A DNA stretch of 21,425 nt from an uncultured Eubacteriales bacterium. Lineage in GTDB: Bacteria; Bacillota; Clostridia; Oscillospirales; Oscillospiraceae. The notes below the pieces were generated by a model that did no database searches, was not told the origin of the DNA, and saw only the letters and a list, made by a program, of their open reading frames with translations. How positions within the stretch are numbered: the first letter of the stretch is position 1; each line of letters begins with the position of its first letter. Below, piece by piece: positions 7,417 through 14,577 of this stretch. A program made the translations under genes and the position numbers. The stretch lies in NCBI GenBank assembly GCA_900543085.1, contig UQQF01000035.1, forward strand, positions 1 through 21,425, given 5' to 3'.

Positions 7417-8076
7417 ATGAACAGGATATTGGTCGTGGAGGACGAGAAGTCCATCAACGACCTCATAGAGATGAACCTCACCGAAGCCGGGTACATTTGC
7501 GAGTGCGCCTATGACGGCCTGCAGGCGGCGGACATCCTCGAGCGCGAGAGCTTCGATCTGGTGCTGCTGGACATCATGCTGCCGGAGGTTAACGGGTATG
7601 AGCTGCTGGACTTCATAAAGCCGATGGGCATACCGGTCATATTCATCACGGCCAAGGGCTCCATGGAGGACAAGGTGCGCGGCCTGCGCCTGGGCGCGGA
7701 CGACTACCTTGTCAAGCCGTTTGAAATAGTCGAGCTGCTCGCGCGTGTCGAGGCCGTACTCCGGCGCGCGGGCAAGACTCAGTACGAGATAGAAGTGGAC
7801 GACCTGACAATAGACACCCGCTCGCACACCGTTATGCGCGGCAGCAAGCCCATACAGCTCACGGCCAAGGAGTTCGAGCTGCTGCTTCTGTTCATACAGA
7901 ACAAGAACATCGCGCTGTTCCGCGAGACGATATACGAGCGCATCTGGGGCGGCGAGTACATGGGCGACAGCCGCACCGTCGACCTCCACGTGCAGCGCCT
8001 GCGCAAGAAGCTGCACTGGGAGGACAAGATAAAGACGATATACAAGGTGGGATACAGGCTTGAAATCCAGCCGTAG
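7417..8076 (+). CDS. OmpR/PhoB-family DNA-binding response regulator
   Basis: A 219-residue protein. The receiver domain spans about 1-115, with acidic pocket E8, D9, phosphoacceptor D52 (LVLLDIMLPEVNGYE), T78 and K100 (LVKPF). The winged-helix effector domain spans about 125-217 (LTAKEFELLLLF, then SRTVDLHVQRLRKKL and YKVGYRLE). Start 7417 is chosen over the in-frame ATG at 7393 because GGAGGT at 7404-7409 stands 7 bases before it and homology begins at MNRILVVEDE. The histidine-kinase gene overlaps its end by 17 bases. It probably controls this operon and envelope genes; the inverted repeat at its promoter is a candidate site. Confidence 0.96.
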   Translation: MNRILVVEDEKSINDLIEMNLTEAGYICECAYDGLQAADILERESFDLVLLDIMLPEVNGYELLDFIKPMGIPVIFITAKGSMEDKVRGLRLGADDYLVKPFEIVELLARVEAVLRRAGKTQYEIEVDDLTIDTRSHTVMRGSKPIQLTAKEFELLLLFIQNKNIALFRETIYERIWGGEYMGDSRTVDLHVQRLRKKLHWEDKIKTIYKVGYRLEIQP

Positions 8077-9025
8077 CGCCTTCCCGACCGGGGTGTTCCT
8101 GGCCTCGGTGTGCGTGATAGCGGTAATAATATGCCTGGGCGGCTGCCTCGTTGCCGCCCGGACAGACACCTTCGCCTACGGACTGTACGCTCTGGCTCTG
8201 CTTGCGTGCTCCCTGGGCGGAGGCTGTGTTGTCGCCCTTATCTCCGCACGGGCAAACCGCGGCGCGCTGAGAGAGAGCGAGCGTTTGCGCCGCGAAAACG
8301 CCGAGCTGCGCGGCGAGATGAAGAACCTCGCCGAGTCGGCCGAGCGCCGCGAGGAGTTCATAGGCTCCTTCGCGCACGAGCTGAAGACCCCGCTGACGGC
8401 CATAATAGGCTACGCGGACATGCTCCGCTCGCGCGAGATGACGCCTAAGAACCGCTTCACCGCCGCGGGCTATATATTCTCGGAGGGCAAGCGCCTGGAG
8501 GCGCTTTCGCTCAAGCTGATGGAGATCATCGTCTCGGGCAAGCAGGGGATAGAGCGGCGGCGCTTCGACGCGCCGTATTTTATCCGCGAGGTCGCCGCGG
8601 TCACGGTGCCCAGCCTGGCCAACGACGGCATGACGCTGGACATGCGCTGGGAGCCGGGCGAGGTCTGGATAGAGCCGGACTTGTTCAAGACCCTGATGAT
8701 AAACATCATAGACAACGCAAGGAAGGCCTCCCGGAGAGGTCAGACGGTGGAGTTCTTCGGCAAGCGCACGGAGGACGGCTACGCCTTTTACGTCCGCGAC
8801 CACGGCCGCGGCATGAAAAAGGAGGACTTGAGCCGGATAACCGAGCCGTTTTACATGATAGACAAGTCCCGCTCCCGCGCTCAGAACGGCGCGGGGCTTG
8901 GCCTTGCGCTCTGCCAGCGCATAGCCGAGCTGCACGAGACCGAGCTGGAGTTCGAGAGCGAGCCGGGGAAGGGCACCACCGTCCGCGTGGCTCTGCACGG
9001 GGAGGCGAGCGATGAAAAGCAGTAA
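8060..9025 (+). CDS. Membrane sensor histidine kinase
   Basis: A 321-residue kinase starting at TTG 8060, with AAGGTGG at 8044-8050 as ribosome site. No upstream ATG fits, and the first in-frame ATG falls after both membrane helices. TM1 is about residues 11-33 and TM2 about 38-62, with only a handful of residues between them, so there is no extracellular sensor domain. A helical linker (residues 63-95) replaces a HAMP domain. The dimerisation box is SFAHELKTPLTAIIGYADML with phosphorylated H106. The ATPase domain has the N box (MINIIDNARKAS), G1 (VRDHGRGM) and G2 (GAGLGLALC). Kinases with such short loops often sense events within the membrane, including cell-wall antibiotic stress; this is family knowledge, not shown here. 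Confidence 0.95.
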   Translation: MKSSRSAFPTGVFLASVCVIAVIICLGGCLVAARTDTFAYGLYALALLACSLGGGCVVALISARANRGALRESERLRRENAELRGEMKNLAESAERREEFIGSFAHELKTPLTAIIGYADMLRSREMTPKNRFTAAGYIFSEGKRLEALSLKLMEIIVSGKQGIERRRFDAPYFIREVAAVTVPSLANDGMTLDMRWEPGEVWIEPDLFKTLMINIIDNARKASRRGQTVEFFGKRTEDGYAFYVRDHGRGMKKEDLSRITEPFYMIDKSRSRAQNGAGLGLALCQRIAELHETELEFESEPGKGTTVRVALHGEASDEKQ

Positions 9026-9734
9026 TGTTTCCCGCGCCCTGCCGTTTGTCGTGACTGCCCTGCTGCTTGTCGTGTGCCTGCTGCTGCCTCTGCTGTTTCT
9101 GCCCGGGAACGACGACTCGGTGCCTGACTCTACGGGCGCCGACATCAGCGAACGCGCGGCGCTCTACTATCGCTACACCACGGACGACAGCCTGCAGCTC
9201 AGGCGCCTGGACGAGTCCGAGGTGGACAACGACGCGTATATAGAATGTGTGCGCACGATAGAGACCATAACTAACCAGCTCATAATGGACGAGGGCGAGC
9301 TGCGCTCGGACGGCGCTTCGGGCGTCAACTTCTACACGCTCAGCGACAACGGCGAGAGCCTGCGCATCATGGAGTATTACCACGAGTGGACGGGCGATTG
9401 GCACAATTGGTTTACAATACACATTGACATAGACACAATGGACATATACTATATCTACTACAGCGCCAATGTGCAGAGCAACGGAGGGAGCTACTCCGGC
9501 CTTGCGCAGGAGCACCTTCAGGAGGCCGGAAGCGTCCTGCTGCCCGAGCTGGGCTTCAGCACGCCCGCCTCCATGGACGAGGGCGACGACGGCGTGTGGT
9601 CCTTGCAGCTGGGCAGACCGTCCGGCGAGGAGCTGGGATACGACGTGATTTGCAACATATATGAGGACGCGGCTCCGAGCCTGCTCATAGACCTGCGCAT
9701 CACGCTCAGGACGGCGACATCAAATCAAGGTTAG
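9012..9734 (+). CDS. Membrane-anchored or exported protein of unknown function
   Basis: A 240-residue protein with one N-terminal hydrophobic segment (about residues 10-30, ALPFVVTALLLVVCLLLPLL), acting as signal peptide or anchor, and an acidic extracytoplasmic domain. That domain has alternating polar and aromatic strands (YYHEWTGDWHNWFTIHIDID, MDIYYIYYSANVQ). No cysteine lipobox or catalytic motif is apparent, and I do not recognise the family. ATG 9012 follows GGGGAGG and overlaps the kinase gene by 14 bases. Placement between a histidine kinase and a D,D-carboxypeptidase gene suggests an accessory role in sensing or cell-envelope maintenance. Confidence 0.85.
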   Translation: MKSSNVSRALPFVVTALLLVVCLLLPLLFLPGNDDSVPDSTGADISERAALYYRYTTDDSLQLRRLDESEVDNDAYIECVRTIETITNQLIMDEGELRSDGASGVNFYTLSDNGESLRIMEYYHEWTGDWHNWFTIHIDIDTMDIYYIYYSANVQSNGGSYSGLAQEHLQEAGSVLLPELGFSTPASMDEGDDGVWSLQLGRPSGEELGYDVICNIYEDAAPSLLIDLRITLRTATSNQG

Positions 9735-9748
9735 TTGAGAGGTCAACT
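9733..9748 (+). promoter_or_regulatory. Hairpin placing a ribosome site in its loop
   Basis: AGTTGA (9733-9738) and TCAACT (9743-9748) form a 6-bp stem whose 4-base loop is GAGG, the only ribosome-site-like sequence ahead of ATG 9754. It overlaps the stop codon of the preceding gene, so ribosomes finishing that gene would open it. Confidence 0.4.
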
Positions 9749-9753
9749 GAGCA

Positions 9754-10542
9754 ATGAGGACTGTGAAATTCGTAGGTGTGTTTGTACTGATAGCGGTGAT
9801 CTGCGTAGTGCTGATCTGCCTGCTTGGGAGCCTCGGTCTGTTTTCCCTGCCGGGCGCGGAGCCGGCGGAGGAGAGCTCGCCCTTCCCTACGCTGCCCATG
9901 CTCACTCCGTCGCCGGAGCCGACCCCGGAACCCACGGAGGAGATACCGTGCTACGCCTCGGATGAACTCTGGAAGCTGGCCATTGCCAGCGTGGACTACC
10001 CGATGAGCGAGGAATACCCGGTCAGCACCGTGGCGGTGGACAACACGGGCTATCTGTTCGACACGCGCGCGGCGGACGCGCTGCAGGCGATGCTCGACGG
10101 CGCGAGAGCCGACGGCGTGAGCCTGTATATAACCAGCGCCTGGCGCAGCCGCGCCACGCAGGCTCAGCTGTACGAGAACCGCGTCTACCGCTTCCAGCTG
10201 GAGGGCTACAGCCGTGAGGAGGCGGAGATCATCGGCGCCACCGTCGTCGCGCGCCCCGGCACCAGCGAGCACGAGCTGGGACTGTCCGTAGACCTGCTGA
10301 CCCAGGAGTATCAGGTGCTCGACTCCGGCTTCGCCGAGACGGCCGCCTACGACTGGCTGCAGGAGCACTGCGCCGAGTACGGCTTTGTGGAGCGCTACCC
10401 CGAGGGCAAGGGCGACCTCACGGGCATCATATGGGAGCCCTGGCACTACCGCTATGTCGGCGTGGAGGTCGCGCAGTACATCATGGAAAACGGCCTGTGC
10501 CTCGAGGAGTACCTCGACCGGGTAGATCTGCTGCCCGCGTAA
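9754..10542 (+). CDS. VanY-type D-alanyl-D-alanine carboxypeptidase (peptidase M15B)
   Basis: A 262-residue protein. Residues 5-31 form a signal anchor, followed by a Pro/Glu-rich linker (about 45-65, TPSPEPTPEPTEE) that spaces the domain from the membrane. The M15B zinc peptidase domain runs from about 70 to the end. Zinc ligands H173 and D180 (GTSEHELGLSVDL) and H231 with catalytic E228 (WEPWHYRYVG) are all present. SAWRSRATQAQLYENRV is the usual substrate-side motif. Such enzymes remove the terminal D-Ala from peptidoglycan stem peptides outside the membrane. It follows the kinase and exported protein with a 19-base gap. A VanY under a two-component system recalls van regulation, but no vanHAX-type ligase genes are in the window, so resistance should not be inferred. 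Confidence 0.93.
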   Translation: MRTVKFVGVFVLIAVICVVLICLLGSLGLFSLPGAEPAEESSPFPTLPMLTPSPEPTPEPTEEIPCYASDELWKLAIASVDYPMSEEYPVSTVAVDNTGYLFDTRAADALQAMLDGARADGVSLYITSAWRSRATQAQLYENRVYRFQLEGYSREEAEIIGATVVARPGTSEHELGLSVDLLTQEYQVLDSGFAETAAYDWLQEHCAEYGFVERYPEGKGDLTGIIWEPWHYRYVGVEVAQYIMENGLCLEEYLDRVDLLPA

Positions 10543-10555
10543 ATAAAGAAAACTT

Positions 10556-10584
10556 CGGCGGGGCTTTGCCCCGCCGGAGCTTTT
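10556..10584 (+). terminator. Intrinsic terminator of the two-component/VanY operon
   Basis: A 9-bp GC stem, cggcggggc / gccccgccg, with loop TTT is followed by a short T-run at 10581-10584, starting 13 bases after the VanY stop. Confidence 0.8.
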
Positions 10585-10594
10585 GCGTGCGTCA

Positions 10595-10622
10595 AAGCGC
10601 CCCGGCCACGGCCGGGGCGCTT
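10595..10622 (-). terminator. Terminator hairpin for the minus-strand catabolic operon
   Basis: A 13-base inverted repeat, aagcgccccggcc / ggccggggcgctt, lies 21 bases past the stop of the minus-strand reductase gene and continues into a short T-run on that strand. It sits back-to-back with the plus-strand terminator, separating convergent operons. Confidence 0.7.
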
Positions 10623-10643
10623 CGTTGGAAGGTGCGCTGGGGA

Positions 10644-12581
10644 TCAGATCTTTATCGCGACGTTGAAGGCGTCTCCGGTGGCGAGCATGGAGTTGCCGGG
10701 AGCCTGGCGGGCTTCGCCTATCACGTAGACCTCGGGCACGCTCTCGCGGAGCTTTTCCTCGAGGGTGTTGTTGGACTTGTAGCCCATCGCGAGCACCACG
10801 GTGTCATAGCCGCGCATGGAGCTCTCCTCGCCGGTGACGGTGTCGGTGAAGTCCACGCCGTCGGCGTAGAACTGCTTGACGCGGGCGTTGACGCGCTGGT
10901 TGACCTTGTGCTTTTCGAGGTTGGCCATGATGTACTTGCGGGCCTCGGGGACTATGTCCTCGCCGATGACCGGCTTCATCTCGACCATGTCGACGATGTG
11001 CTCGCGCTCGGTCAGGAATTCGGCGGCCTCGCAGCCGACCATGCCGCCGCCCACGACCAGGGCGCGCTTGCCGGCGTCGAACTTGCCGGTGAGCAGGTCT
11101 TCGGCGGTGACGCAGCCGCAGTCGGCCAGACCCGGGATGGGCAGGCGCAGCGGCACGGAGCCGGTGGCGACGATGGCGGCGTCGGGCTTGAGAGAGGCTA
11201 TAAGCTCAGGCGTGGCGACAGTGCCGGTGCGGATGTCCACGCCGGCGAGACGGCAGCGGACGATAAGGCTGCGGATGGCGCCGGTGATCTCGCCCTTTCC
11301 GGGAGGATAGGCGGCGACGAGGAAGTGTCCGCCCAGCTCGGCGTCCTTTTCAATGAGAGTCACGCTGTGGCCGCGGCGGGCGCACAGCTCGGCGGCGTAG
11401 AGGCCGCCGGGGCCGCCGCCGATAACGACGACGTTCTTCTTCACCTCGGCGGACTTGACCTCGCTCTCGCGGCCGACGGCGGGGTTCATGGCGCAGGTGA
11501 TGGGGTTGCCGCGGAGCATGTTCGGCACGCAGCCGAGCAGGCAGGCGATGCAGGGGGTGAGTATCTCAAGCTGGCCGTTGCGGGCCTTGTTGGGCAGCTC
11601 GGGGTCGGCGATGCTCTGGCGGCCGAAGGCCACGAGGTCGGCGCGTCCCTGCTTGACCAGCAGCTCGGCGTACTGGGGCTCGGTGTAGCGGCCGACGGTG
11701 ATGACGGGCACGCTGACGGCGCGCTTGATCTCGGTCACCAGCTCGGCGTTGAAGCCGCCGTGGGTGATGTTCGGCGCCCACATGAACTCGTCGTGGATGT
11801 GGATGGAGCGGCTGACGTGGATGCCGTCCACGCCGCACTCGCGCTCGAGGTACGCGGCGATGGCCGCGGCGTCGTGCACGTCCACGCCGCCGTCGCCCTC
11901 GTCGCGGGCGTTGATGCGGCAGAGTATGGGCATGTTGCCGCCGGTCTTGCGGCGGATGTTCTCAATGATGAGCCTGGGCAGGCGCATACGGTTCTCGAAG
12001 CAGCCGCCGAACTCGTCGGTGCGCTTGTTGGTGCGCGCGGAGACGAAGGTGCTGACGAGATAGCCGTGGGCGCAGTGGATCTCGACCATGTCTATGCCGG
12101 CCAGCTGGGCGCGGCGGGCGGCGTCGCCGTAGCACTCGATAAGCCTGTAGACCTCCTCGGTCGGCATGGCCTCGGGGATCTCGCGTCCGGCGCTGGGTGC
12201 GATGGCGCTGGCGGCCTTGAGCGGGTAGCCGGTCAGCTTGCTGTTGCCCTCGGGACCGGCGTGCTGGAGCTGGATGCTGAGCTTGGCGCCGTAGGCGTGA
12301 CAGCGATCGGCTACGGCCTTGAAGCTGGGCACGACGTCATCGCTGAACAGGCAGGGCTTGCGCGGGCCGCCCTTGGCCTGCTCGTAGACGACGGTGGACT
12401 CGATGGTGATGAGGCCGAAGCCGCCCTTCGCGCGGGCTTCGTAGTAGGCGGCGCTGCGGTCGCTGAGCGAGCCGTCGGTGTTGGCGAAGTTGTTGCCCAT
12501 GGGGGGCACGACAAAGCGGTTGGGCACGGTGACGGTGCCTATCTGTATCGGGGAAAACAGGGTGGGGAATCTGTTGTTCAT
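10644..12581 (-). CDS. NADH:flavin oxidoreductase / 2,4-dienoyl-CoA reductase-type ene-reductase
   Basis: A 645-residue three-part enzyme of the FadH/BaiCD type. An Old Yellow Enzyme TIM barrel with FMN spans about 1-340 (RFVVPPMGNNFAN, SIQLQHAG, DMVEIHCAHGYLVSTF). A 4Fe-4S cluster motif follows, C344, C347, C351 and C363 (CX2CX3CX11C). A two-Rossmann FAD/NAD(P)H half runs from about 380 to the end (VVVIGGGPGGLYAAELC and ALVVGGGMVGCEAAEFL). The family passes hydride from NAD(P)H through FAD and Fe-S to FMN to reduce an activated C=C bond. AGGAG stands before ATG 12581. It is the last gene of the operon, 37 bases after the shikimate dehydrogenase. 3-Dehydroshikimate is itself an enone-like compound, so an operon intermediate could be its substrate; that is inference. 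Confidence 0.93.
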   Translation of the reverse strand: MNNRFPTLFSPIQIGTVTVPNRFVVPPMGNNFANTDGSLSDRSAAYYEARAKGGFGLITIESTVVYEQAKGGPRKPCLFSDDVVPSFKAVADRCHAYGAKLSIQLQHAGPEGNSKLTGYPLKAASAIAPSAGREIPEAMPTEEVYRLIECYGDAARRAQLAGIDMVEIHCAHGYLVSTFVSARTNKRTDEFGGCFENRMRLPRLIIENIRRKTGGNMPILCRINARDEGDGGVDVHDAAAIAAYLERECGVDGIHVSRSIHIHDEFMWAPNITHGGFNAELVTEIKRAVSVPVITVGRYTEPQYAELLVKQGRADLVAFGRQSIADPELPNKARNGQLEILTPCIACLLGCVPNMLRGNPITCAMNPAVGRESEVKSAEVKKNVVVIGGGPGGLYAAELCARRGHSVTLIEKDAELGGHFLVAAYPPGKGEITGAIRSLIVRCRLAGVDIRTGTVATPELIASLKPDAAIVATGSVPLRLPIPGLADCGCVTAEDLLTGKFDAGKRALVVGGGMVGCEAAEFLTEREHIVDMVEMKPVIGEDIVPEARKYIMANLEKHKVNQRVNARVKQFYADGVDFTDTVTGEESSMRGYDTVVLAMGYKSNNTLEEKLRESVPEVYVIGEARQAPGNSMLATGDAFNVAIKI

Positions 12582-12618
12582 GTCTCTTGCTCCTTTTTCT
12601 CTCGTAAAACCGTACTGC

Positions 12619-13488
12619 TTAAGCGAAGAACTTGTCCATTACTTCATCCGCCGGCATCTCCTGGCCGGTGTAGAGGCGGAAGCCCTCCACGCCCTGGCGC
12701 AGCAGCATGCCTATGCCGCCGATGGCGGCCTTGACGCCGGCCTCCTTGGCCTCGACTATCATGCGGGTCTCCTTGGGGTTGTAGACCGTGTCGCAGACCA
12801 CGAGGTCGCGGCGGAAGAGGCTCTTGTCTATGAGCGTGTCCTTCTCCAGCGGAGCCATGCCGACCTTGGTCGCGTTGACGAGGATGTCGCAATTCCTCAC
12901 GGCCTCGGCGAGAGCGGCGGTGTCAAAGAGGTCGGTGACGGTGGCCTTGCACTCCGGCACGCGCTCGGCGAGCTTCTTGACGGTCAGCTCGGCGTTGGGG
13001 TAGAAGGTGTAGCCCTTGCGGTTGAAGATGTGTATCTCGCTGGCGCCGTCGAGGGCGCACTGCATGGTGACGGCGGTGGCCGCGCCGCCCGCGCCGAGGA
13101 CGACCATTTTCGCGCCCTTGACGTCCACGCCGTGGACGCGCAGGTTGGCGACGAAGCCCAGGCCGTCGGTGTTGTGGCCGGTGAGCGTGCCGTCCGGCTC
13201 CACGACTACGCAGTTGCTGGCGCCTATCAGCTCGCAGGCGGGGCTGAGGCGGTCGAGGTACTTGGTGACCTCGGTCTTGCAGGGCATGGTGACGTTGAAT
13301 CCGCCGCAGCCGAGCAGCTTGAGAGCGGCGACGGCCTCGCCGGTCTTCTCCAGGGGCACGTCGTAGGCCAGGTAGGCGCTGTTGATGCCCAGGCGCTCAA
13401 AGCTGTAGTTGTACATGGCGGGGCTGCCGCTGTGTCCCACGGGGCTGCCGATGAGGCAGTACATCTTGGTGTGTCCGTCTATGTTCAT
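12619..13488 (-). CDS. aroE: Shikimate/quinate 5-dehydrogenase (AroE/YdiB family)
   Basis: A 289-residue cytosolic NAD(P)-dependent dehydrogenase. The substrate site shows GSPVGHSGSP near the N-terminus, catalytic K71 (NVTMPCK) and D108 (GHNTDGLGF), and a C-terminal GIGMLLRQGVEGFRLYTG. The dinucleotide loop is GAGGAAT. After the next strand comes NRKGYTFYPNAE. It lacks the NRT-x-x-(R/K) NADP signature of biosynthetic AroE and resembles the NRRD-type loop of YdiB, which accepts quinate and NAD. AGGAGG stands 8 bases before ATG 13488. Lying with a transporter and an AsbF-like enzyme rather than with aro biosynthetic genes, it is more likely catabolic (shikimate or quinate oxidation) than part of chorismate synthesis. 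The cofactor call from sequence alone is tentative. Confidence 0.92.
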   Translation of the reverse strand: MNIDGHTKMYCLIGSPVGHSGSPAMYNYSFERLGINSAYLAYDVPLEKTGEAVAALKLLGCGGFNVTMPCKTEVTKYLDRLSPACELIGASNCVVVEPDGTLTGHNTDGLGFVANLRVHGVDVKGAKMVVLGAGGAATAVTMQCALDGASEIHIFNRKGYTFYPNAELTVKKLAERVPECKATVTDLFDTAALAEAVRNCDILVNATKVGMAPLEKDTLIDKSLFRRDLVVCDTVYNPKETRMIVEAKEAGVKAAIGGIGMLLRQGVEGFRLYTGQEMPADEVMDKFFA

Positions 13489-13533
13489 GGTGTAGTCCTC
13501 CTGTAGAGAATCTTTAAATATATGAGTTTCTCA

Positions 13534-13696
13534 GGTGTTCCCTTCCGGGGCAGGAGCGGGTGGCAGAGCGAGCAGATTCGCTGTCAGGCGAAACGAGATT
13601 CCCGCAGGAATACTTTGTGTATTTCAAGGGGAGCTCGTGAAGCATGGCGGCGAAGATGCCGCTCTGACGCCGCGAACTGTCCCGGATGGGAACACT
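13534..13696. repeat. MITE-like structured intergenic element
   Basis: This roughly 163-base stretch fills most of the 209-base gap between two operon genes. Its ends are imperfect 16-base inverted repeats: gtgttcccttccgggg at the left and tcccggatgggaacac at the right. Inside are further short hairpins (ttcgc/gcgaa, attcc/ggaat, gcggcg/cgccgc). No convincing gene is present; the minus-strand open frame across it has no proper ribosome site. The form suggests a non-autonomous mobile repeat or a structured RNA processing site. Confidence 0.5.
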
Positions 13697-13697
13697 T

Positions 13698-14543
13698 TTA
13701 TTCGGCGGCCATCTCAGGCCAGGCGGCCTTGAGCACTTCCTGGGTGGCTTCAAAGTTGACCTTGGCGGCGTTGGCGACGCCGGTGGAGAGTATCTCGTCG
13801 TTTATGACCTCGACGCCGACGACCTTGGGGTCGACGCCCTTTTCCCTGATCATCTTCACAAAGCCGGCGGTGTCGCCGCAGCCCTTGCCGGGCAGGACGC
13901 GCTCGTGCATGCTCTCGTCGCGGAGCACGACCTTGGCATAGGGGTGGGCGAGGACGTCGTTGAGCTGGATGGAGACTATCTTGTCCGCGGGAATGTCGGC
14001 CAGCAGGCTCTGATCAAAGGGCTGGTTGGCGCGTATCCAGTGCCAGGAGTCGAGGATGAGCTTGGCGTTTTCCGCGCCGCTGCCCTTGACTATCGCCCAG
14101 GCGGTGCGCACGTCGGGGATGCCGCTGTAGGGCATCGGCTCGACGCCGATGGTGTACTTGCCGGCACGCCGGCACAGCTCGGCGAGCTTCTTGGCGTCGT
14201 GCTCGACGCTGTACTTCTCCATGAGGCCGCAGTTGATGTGGTTCACACCGAACAGCTCGCACATGTGGAAGCAGATCTGCTCTTTGTACATCTGCTCGTA
14301 GCTGCGGTGATCCTCAGCCCAGAGGGTGATGTACTCGACCTCGGTCACGGCGATGCCGTACTTCTTGAGGATGGCGAGGATGTCCTCGTCGTGCAGACCC
14401 TCGGCGAGGGCGTCGACGTAGGTCTCGGCGCGCAGGCCGATGCCCTCGAAGCCGGCGGCCTTCGCCGCGGCGACGCGTTCTTCAAACTTGCACTGGTCGC
14501 CCAGCGTCCAGCTGCTTACGGTAACGGGATTGGTCTTGCTCAT
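13698..14543 (-). CDS. Sugar-phosphate isomerase/epimerase-like TIM barrel, possible 3-dehydroshikimate dehydratase
   Basis: A 281-residue xylose-isomerase-like (AP endonuclease 2 family) TIM barrel. Candidate divalent-metal ligands fall in the family order: E135 (IGVEPMP), D165 (LDSWHW), Q193 (VSIQLND) and E245 (VGVEVIND). The motif LPGKGCGD precedes the last ligand. An E-D-Q-E set is found in AsbF/QuiC-type 3-dehydroshikimate dehydratases as well as in other isomerases. Start ATG 14543 is chosen because AGGGAGG stands just upstream; a longer frame to 14615 runs through the ribosome site and into the transporter gene. With the adjacent shikimate dehydrogenase, conversion of 3-dehydroshikimate to protocatechuate is the best guess, but isomerase or epimerase activity remains possible. 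Confidence 0.88.
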   Translation of the reverse strand: MSKTNPVTVSSWTLGDQCKFEERVAAAKAAGFEGIGLRAETYVDALAEGLHDEDILAILKKYGIAVTEVEYITLWAEDHRSYEQMYKEQICFHMCELFGVNHINCGLMEKYSVEHDAKKLAELCRRAGKYTIGVEPMPYSGIPDVRTAWAIVKGSGAENAKLILDSWHWIRANQPFDQSLLADIPADKIVSIQLNDVLAHPYAKVVLRDESMHERVLPGKGCGDTAGFVKMIREKGVDPKVVGVEVINDEILSTGVANAAKVNFEATQEVLKAAWPEMAAE

Positions 14544-14577
14544 TTTTGTTTTCCTCCCTAAGTTATTTCTCTGTCTC

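Noticed and set aside
9754..10542. Vancomycin resistance from the VanY gene
   Set aside because: Chromosomal VanY-type carboxypeptidases are common, and no vanH, vanA or vanX homologues lie nearby.
10431..12734. 767-codon plus-strand frame over the ene-reductase
   Set aside because: It is antisense to a clear FMN/Fe-S/FAD enzyme. Its Ala/Gly/Val/Asp/His-rich composition is what codon-biased antisense reading gives, and it has no start signal.
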